Positions 37,636 to 41,603 of a DNA stretch of 41,603 bases are shown piece after piece. This stretch comes from a virus. Each line of letters begins with the position of its first letter. Within the stretch, counting starts at the first letter, position 1. The stretch spans positions 1 to 41,603 of the IMG/VR virus record IMGVR_UViG_3300015603_000047. The stretch is one strand, 5' to 3'. A program made the position numbers and the translations under genes. A model generated the notes under the pieces. The model had not been told where the DNA came from and made no database searches. It saw only the letters and a list, made by a program, of their open reading frames with translations.

Positions 37636-37664
37636 AGTATAATACATTATTTCTAGAAAGTCAA
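37636..37664 (-). promoter_or_regulatory. Sigma70-type promoter for the endonuclease-primase-helicase unit
   Basis: Minus strand TTGACT (plus 37659-37664), 17-bp spacer, TATACT (plus 37636-37641). The -35 box begins in the U-tract of the preceding terminator. Confidence 0.82.
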
Positions 37665-37667
37665 AAG

Positions 37668-37690
37668 AAAACCGCCCGAGGGCGGTTTAT
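37668..37690 (-). terminator. Rho-independent terminator
   Basis: AAACCGCCC (37669-37677) and GGGCGGTTT (37680-37688) form a 9-bp stem. On the minus strand it is followed by TTTTCTTTT and closes the 37760-38629 gene. Confidence 0.88.
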
Positions 37691-37759
37691 CTATTTGTTT
37701 TATTACCAGGCAAATAATTGTTCCGCTGGGCTATCACATAAAATTAAAGTATATTATAA

Positions 37760-38629
37760 TTATGTCCTAACAATTAACTTAGACATCTTCCCTGGATCTA
37801 ATACACCAGTACCAGGAAAATACCGAAACTTTAACCACATGAAGTTCGCGCTGAATGTCCACGCTTGTGTTCCTGTATATCCTGTATACTCAATATCTTG
37901 CGACATACTAGATGGATAAATTTTGAACCACCTTAACTCGTTAAGATATGCGTCGGGGGTCTCTTCTAATGTTCCCCAGGTCTCTAGTATACCTGTAAAA
38001 TTCTCGGTGTATGTTGAGAATGATTGGACCGATTCTTTGTGGTTTAAAATTCTACCGCCCGGAATTCGTTGCGTATAAAAGCACGGGCGCGGTGCACCAG
38101 AAATAGGCGAAAGAATATCAGGTGTCCAGTCTCCGGGAAGTAATGTAATACTAGGCAACGGAGACTTAAACGCCTGTTCCGTTATCTCTATCGCCATAGA
38201 GATATTATCGTTCATGTCACTATACAACGGCTTCTCAATATAATAGCCGGGTATATTAGAGACGAACTCTTCCGTTCGAATAAGAACCATCTGGTATAGT
38301 CCCGGTGCCGTATCTACAATGTCGCCACTATCGAGCATCAGAGTAATTAACCCTTTAGCAGGACCAAGATTACATAGCTTTTCTAATACAACTGTATTAT
38401 TTGTCACATTGATAATTCTGGCGTATACCTGTTGAGTGCAGGCGATATCGACAGGAACTCTATCAGGGCCTAATGCTCTGAATATAATACGATTATCAAT
38501 TCCTTTATGTGCCAGTATAGGGTTTTTATTCATTGGGCCGTTATCCTTTAGTGGGCAGAATACGTTATCGTAAACCAATAACTGTCTAACGTGATCGTAA
38601 AGATATAGTTTGTGAAAAGTAATGTCCAT
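37760..38629 (-). CDS. Putative virion protein (baseplate/fibre-like), 289 aa
   Basis: A 289-aa protein, mostly beta. Residues 1-140 look like an N-terminal immunoglobulin-like/BppU-type domain (MDITFHKLYLYDHVRQLLVY, then HKGIDNRIIFRALGPDRVPV and NNTVVLEKLCNLGPAKGLIT). The remainder has a distinct C-terminal domain (RIPGGRILNHKESVQSFSTY, AWTFSANFMWLKFRYFPGTG). A late box and the leader AAAGGCAGG precede it and a strong terminator follows. I infer a tail or baseplate role. Confidence 0.75.
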   Translation of the reverse strand: MDITFHKLYLYDHVRQLLVYDNVFCPLKDNGPMNKNPILAHKGIDNRIIFRALGPDRVPVDIACTQQVYARIINVTNNTVVLEKLCNLGPAKGLITLMLDSGDIVDTAPGLYQMVLIRTEEFVSNIPGYYIEKPLYSDMNDNISMAIEITEQAFKSPLPSITLLPGDWTPDILSPISGAPRPCFYTQRIPGGRILNHKESVQSFSTYTENFTGILETWGTLEETPDAYLNELRWFKIYPSSMSQDIEYTGYTGTQAWTFSANFMWLKFRYFPGTGVLDPGKMSKLIVRT

Positions 38630-38647
38630 TTATACCTGCCTTTTGTA

Positions 38648-38655
38648 TATTTATC
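38648..38655 (-). promoter_or_regulatory. T4-type late promoter box (GATAAATA)
   Basis: GATAAATA on the minus strand, 19 bp before the 37760-38629 start. Confidence 0.75.
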
Positions 38656-38695
38656 ACGGAGAACATCAAAAAAAGTTTCTATTCAATTGAAAATA

Positions 38696-38703
38696 TATAA
38701 ATA
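38696..38703 (+). promoter_or_regulatory. Consensus late promoter box (TATAAATA), plus strand
   Basis: TATAAATA exactly, ending 6 bases before the ATG at 38710. Transcription would begin at about the start codon, so the mRNA would be leaderless or nearly so. Confidence 0.6.
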
Positions 38704-38709
38704 AGTCAT

Positions 38710-39081
38710 ATGATAGATCTAGACAGCATAAAAGAAAAATTTCCCTTTCTAAGTGGATTAAGATGCCAGACTCACGAGTATATTGGCATTATTCAGAATT
38801 CCGATGACAAAATCATAAGCTTCTATGATTATGAGTCTATTCGCAGTCCAGAAGAAAAAGTTCTCTTTATCCAATTAGGCGAGACCTGGTGGTGGGAAAG
38901 TAATAGATTACTACCAATCAATATCTTCTTACACGGGCAAATGCTACCATTCAGATATTGCATGAAAACTGTAGTGAATAAAGATGTCGAGATTATGTTT
39001 GGATCATTAACCAGTCTAAATAACATAATGAAAAAGCGTATCAAGAAACGCCAGATCCAGCTGATTAGACGAGCGGATTAA
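38710..39081 (+). CDS. Hypothetical late protein on the plus strand (123 aa)
   Basis: A 123-aa protein of unknown function, one of only two on this strand. It has an alternating beta/alpha pattern (LRCQTHEYIGIIQNSDDKII, then FIQLGETWWWESNRLLPINI) and a very basic C-terminus (MKKRIKKRQIQLIRRAD). Its late box lies almost against the start codon, and no Shine-Dalgarno is visible. It converges on 39078-39668, sharing 4 bases at the two stops. Confidence 0.7.
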   Translation: MIDLDSIKEKFPFLSGLRCQTHEYIGIIQNSDDKIISFYDYESIRSPEEKVLFIQLGETWWWESNRLLPINIFLHGQMLPFRYCMKTVVNKDVEIMFGSLTSLNNIMKKRIKKRQIQLIRRAD

Positions 39082-39668
39082 TCCTTAGACATCTTCTCTA
39101 TCAGTAAATTTAGATTTACTATAACGGCTAGACTATAGGCAATTGAGTGACTACGCTTAAAATGGTAATCTGTTCGATCTAGGTCCTTATCCCATATTTC
39201 AGCTCTGACCTTATCCCACTCGCAACTCTGCAGATAGGCCTTGGCTGGACGTATCATAGCAAGTATCATTGCCAAATCTTCAACCGACTGTGGTTTATAC
39301 TTTTTCAACAAATGGCTATATCCTTTAAGATGGAATAACTGATCTGTTATTTCTTCAAAGTCAAAAAAGTCCCACGGCGGTTCCCTATTTAAGAGTGCTA
39401 ATAAATGTTCCTCATTGCGAACACTCTCATACATGTTGACATTAAGAAAGTCAATCTTAAAATACCCATAATCACTTGCTATACGATGATCCAAGGTAGA
39501 CATATTTGTCGTTGGATCTCGTGGAATATTCTGGAAATAGACGCCCGTAGGGTGTTTCTCAACCTTATTATTGGCACGGTCGATCCGACCAAAGACGCAT
39601 TCGATGCCTTTTAAGATACTGTCCCGGCCGAACACATCGACGTCGACGTCTGTGGAAACTTTTTTCAT
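39078..39668 (-). CDS. Miniature DnaE-like protein (DNA polymerase III alpha motifs)
   Basis: A 196-aa protein that follows the motif order of the bacterial replicative polymerase subunit DnaE without its PHP and most finger/tau parts. Residues 6-16 (TDVDVDVFGRD) match the DxD catalytic motif. HPTGVYF at 39-45 matches the HAAGV segment. YFKIDFLNVNMY at 69-80 matches KFDFLGL, with the third catalytic Asp at 73. SVEDLAMILAMIRPAKA at 128-144 matches the LxALYRPGPL segment. FKRSHSIAYSL at 170-180 matches FNKSHAxAYA. The whole protein is about a sixth the usual length. It overlaps its neighbour by 4 bases. Whether it still polymerises is unknown. Confidence 0.78.
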   Translation of the reverse strand: MKKVSTDVDVDVFGRDSILKGIECVFGRIDRANNKVEKHPTGVYFQNIPRDPTTNMSTLDHRIASDYGYFKIDFLNVNMYESVRNEEHLLALLNREPPWDFFDFEEITDQLFHLKGYSHLLKKYKPQSVEDLAMILAMIRPAKAYLQSCEWDKVRAEIWDKDLDRTDYHFKRSHSIAYSLAVIVNLNLLIEKMSKD

Positions 39669-39877
39669 TTGCCAAATGCCTTACCAAATCGCAACTTAAA
39701 TTCAGTCGCCGATGCATCGTCCTGAAAAACGAATACATGATATCCGTAATGAAAATCGGGATCGGGGATCGTACATTCTGGGTGTGTGGCCATCCATTCC
39801 ACTACTTCGGGCGGAACAATATCTCGCCGATCATATATGTACTGTTGACCTTTCCCGAATTTAAGAATTGTTGTCAT
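39665..39877 (-). CDS. Small paralogous protein 1 (FKLRFG family)
   Basis: A 70-aa protein of unknown function ending in HVFVFQDDASATEFKLRFGK, a motif it shares with the next three genes upstream. It overlaps the DnaE-like gene by 4 bases (ATGA) and the next gene by 17. Confidence 0.72.
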   Translation of the reverse strand: MTTILKFGKGQQYIYDRRDIVPPEVVEWMATHPECTIPDPDFHYGYHVFVFQDDASATEFKLRFGKAFGK

Positions 39878-40091
39878 TCTCGACCTTAATCATTTGTTCA
39901 ACCCTTGAGTATGTCCTATAGCCACCGAACTTTAACATAAACATCGTGGCATCGTCATCATTTTCGAGTGTAATGTATCTATCGGGCCAAATCCATACGT
40001 ATTGTTGTTCCATATTTTCTTTTAACCAGGGAATAATATCACTATAGAATATCTTAAGACTAGCAGTTTCCGGAAGATTTATTTGAATCAC
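39861..40091 (-). CDS. Small paralogous protein 2, GTG start
   Basis: A 76-aa member of the same family: RYITLENDDDATMFMLKFGG corresponds to the end motif of paralogue 1. The start is a GTG with AAGGTG 9-10 bases upstream; no nearer ATG keeps the N-terminal half. Confidence 0.65.
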   Translation of the reverse strand: MIQINLPETASLKIFYSDIIPWLKENMEQQYVWIWPDRYITLENDDDATMFMLKFGGYRTYSRVEQMIKVENDNNS

Positions 40092-40096
40092 TTCAA

Positions 40097-40306
40097 CTAC
40101 ACCTTACTAAATGCTTTCTTGAACTCTTCTAATACAGATTTCATATTGCCGCCGTGTTGCAACATAAACATTGATGCATCTTCATCATCAAGAAAGGCAA
40201 TAACATGCTTACCCGAAAAATAGGTATGCCTGATATTATTTTCATTCAATAGATGCATTACTTCAATGTAATAGTGTATTTCCGGTGGTAATTGAATCTC
40301 TTTCAT
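40097..40306 (-). CDS. Small paralogous protein 3
   Basis: A 69-aa member of the array: KHVIAFLDDEDASMFMLQHG, then EEFKKAFSKV. The N-terminus has helix-forming EIHYYIEVMHLLNEN. Overlaps the next gene by 4 bases. Confidence 0.72.
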   Translation of the reverse strand: MKEIQLPPEIHYYIEVMHLLNENNIRHTYFSGKHVIAFLDDEDASMFMLQHGGNMKSVLEEFKKAFSKV

Positions 40307-40587
40307 AGACCAATACCTATCGGGATATATGGGCAGTAATACATTGATATCCCGCCTGGTGCCGTCCCTTTGTAGTTGTAGCGTACGGGTCGAAGCGGTG
40401 GCTCTTTAGCAAATGTCAACTTGAATGCTATTAGGTCTACCTCTTTAGCAAAATAAAACTCTTCGGCCCTGTATGCCGGTTTCGAATCAATGTATATCTT
40501 TCGAATTACTTCAGCACCTACCGCTACAACCCACTCCTGAAACTCACGTGATGATAGTCCCCACTCTGACGGAATAATCTCTTTCAT
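40303..40587 (-). CDS. Small paralogous protein 4, longer C-terminus
   Basis: A 94-aa member of the array: EEFYFAKEVDLIAFKLTFAK matches the shared motif; a 35-residue tail of different sequence (YNYKGTAPGGISMYYCPYIP) follows it. Overlaps both neighbours by 4 bases. Confidence 0.68.
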   Translation of the reverse strand: MKEIIPSEWGLSSREFQEWVVAVGAEVIRKIYIDSKPAYRAEEFYFAKEVDLIAFKLTFAKEPPLRPVRYNYKGTAPGGISMYYCPYIPIGIGL

Positions 40588-41264
40588 AGACCAACCTGCT
40601 CTAATAGATTACGAATATACTCAACATCCTCGGGTGACTTTTTAAACTTCTTCGACCATACCGCGGGCTCGATTATAAAGCCTATTATCGTGCCGTGCTC
40701 TTCATTGAAACGTGTCATTAGTTGCTCGCCCGACGCCGCGAGATATAGCACCCATGGACTTATCTTACCTGTCTTAATAAGATATGCGGCCTCATTTGCG
40801 GGTATCCTCGAGAAAAAATCTTTAAACGATATACTATTCTTATCACACCATTCTATTATCTGAGTAATAGTTCTATCTGTTGCACTCTCAGCAGGCTCAG
40901 TCTTCACAAGATTCTCTATATACACCTCATATGTTGAATCTTTGGTCCAGTTCTTAAGATCTATGCTGTTCTTTATAACAAACTCGATAAACTTTTCAGG
41001 ATAGACCGGCTTTAGTGTGGCAACATGATTCCCAAATTTAGCAAAATCAATGTAATACGAACTATCTATAAACTCTTGTGCAGTCTTCGGTTTCTTGGAA
41101 TTCATTGATATCTCGTAGAATTTCTGAAATGTTCTAAGACCGAATCTCGATCCGGGAGTATCTATGTCAGCGAATCGTCTTTTCTTAACGCAGATATGCG
41201 TTATCAAGGTACTCTCCTTGTGGAATTTCTTTCCGCAGAACTTACACTCAAAAGGTTGTTTCAT
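40584..41264 (-). CDS. Zinc-finger phage protein (226 aa)
   Basis: A 226-aa protein. It begins with a single C2H2/C2HC-like zinc finger (FECKFCGKKFHKESTLITHI, then Cys) within the first ~25 residues, followed by a helical domain of unknown family (KPVYPEKFIEFVIKNS, ESATDRTITQIIEWCDKNS, RIPANEAAYLIKTGK). I prefer the ATG at 41262-41264; a TTG six codons earlier is possible. A nucleic-acid-binding role is likely from the finger. Confidence 0.78.
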   Translation of the reverse strand: MKQPFECKFCGKKFHKESTLITHICVKKRRFADIDTPGSRFGLRTFQKFYEISMNSKKPKTAQEFIDSSYYIDFAKFGNHVATLKPVYPEKFIEFVIKNSIDLKNWTKDSTYEVYIENLVKTEPAESATDRTITQIIEWCDKNSISFKDFFSRIPANEAAYLIKTGKISPWVLYLAASGEQLMTRFNEEHGTIIGFIIEPAVWSKKFKKSPEDVEYIRNLLEQVGL

Positions 41265-41284
41265 TGTTTTCTTAGCTAACAAGA

Positions 41285-41603
41285 TTACTTTCCTTTAGCC
41301 TCACCCTTAAACAATTCTTTGATAGATTTATCATCATACCCATTTTCTTTAAAAAAACCTTCTAATTCTTGTCTGGTGTTTATCTGTATCAATAATTCAA
41401 GATCATCATCTTTTAAGGAAGGATACAATAATAGTATGGCTTCTTCGAGCGGACTTTTTGTTGCACCCTTAGGAGCACCGGGCCATACATGCTTTTCTCT
41501 TTTGCCTGATCCCGAAATAGCCAATAACATCCACTGAAGTTCTTTATGCTTGTTGGTTTCTAATGCATTCTCAGATTTTTTAGACCCAAATATGTTTGAA
41601 TCC
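41285..41603 (-). CDS. Hypothetical protein, 5' end beyond the window
   Basis: A minus-strand reading frame open from the right edge to the stop at 41285. An internal ATG at 41528-41530 would give 81 aa, but the frame continues upstream without a stop for 24 more codons, so the real start is probably outside. The visible part has a basic stretch (GSGKREKHVWPGAPKGATKS), then acidic helices (LYPSLKDDDLELLIQINTRQ). Function not recognised. Confidence 0.6.
   Translation of the reverse strand, partial: DSNIFGSKKSENALETNKHKELQWMLLAISGSGKREKHVWPGAPKGATKSPLEEAILLLYPSLKDDDLELLIQINTRQELEGFFKENGYDDKSIKELFKGEAKGK

Noticed and set aside
1-41603. CRISPR array, tRNA genes, insertion sequences or attachment sites
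   Set aside because: No regularly spaced direct repeats, no convincing cloverleaf in the short gaps, and no transposase or integrase reading frame were seen. A tRNA scan was not possible by hand over coding regions.

Overview
The window is a piece of a lytic, T4-superfamily (myovirus-like) double-stranded DNA phage genome, probably from an aquatic environment. The diagnostic genes are a T4 gp41-type replicative helicase and a gp61-type primase that overlap, many copies of a T4-type late promoter (NATAAATA, or its variant CTAAATA), a homing endonuclease, and many tightly packed small genes with ATGA-type overlaps. FolE, a marine-phage type QueD, ThyX, a B12-dependent ribonucleotide reductase, a phage-borne bS21, small Hsp20, ClpX and a NadV/NatV pair fit a large phage that rebuilds host metabolism. 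Almost everything is on the minus strand; only 8823-9674 and 38710-39081 are on the plus strand. The host cannot be named from the sequence alone. I recognised no tRNA, rRNA, CRISPR array or insertion sequence.

Layout from left to right. (1) 1-4.3 kb: proteostasis genes (Hsp20, bS21, ClpX) and a large membrane protein with a disordered tail. (2) 4.3-8.7 kb: pterin/7-deazaguanine and nucleotide genes (QueD, FolE, ThyX) among small unknown genes, then a SleB-like cell-wall hydrolase. (3) 8.7-9.7 kb: a divergent promoter region and one plus-strand gene closed by a strong terminator. (4) 9.7-18 kb: an accessory island with visibly higher GC in several genes. It has a MoaA-like radical SAM enzyme, a deoxyribosyltransferase-like protein, nicotinamide phosphoribosyltransferase (NadV) and NMN adenylyltransferase-Nudix (NatV). 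Between the two NAD genes lies a compact five-gene unit with its own sigma70 promoter: an RlmN-like radical SAM protein, a 66-aa protein, a 46-aa Cys-containing peptide, a short radical SAM protein and a methyltransferase. (5) 18-25.3 kb: small unknown genes, a KTSC protein, a PP2A-like phosphatase and NrdJ. (6) 25.3-34.3 kb: late genes for presumed virion proteins, three of them built from the same beta-rich repeat module, plus a RecB-like nuclease. (7) 34.3-37.6 kb: helicase, primase and GIY-YIG endonuclease. (8) 37.7-41.6 kb: a putative virion protein, an array of small paralogues, a miniature DnaE-like protein and a zinc-finger protein.

How the genes work together. NadV and NatV together turn nicotinamide into NAD+, a known way for phages to undo NAD+ depletion by defence systems. 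ThyX and NrdJ supply deoxynucleotides for the gp41/gp61 replisome. FolE and QueD could feed 7-deazaguanine synthesis, although QueE and QueC are not in the window. Hsp20, ClpX and bS21 would adjust host protein quality control and translation.

The best candidate for an undescribed system is 13510-15847, which looks like a phage-encoded ribosomally made, radical-SAM-modified peptide (RiPP-like) cassette. The RlmN-like enzyme in it lacks both cysteines that RlmN/Cfr need for RNA methylation. Also notable are a 196-aa protein that keeps the catalytic motifs of the DNA polymerase III alpha subunit, and a recurring layout in which a terminator, a sigma70 promoter and a late promoter are packed into fewer than 80 bp.
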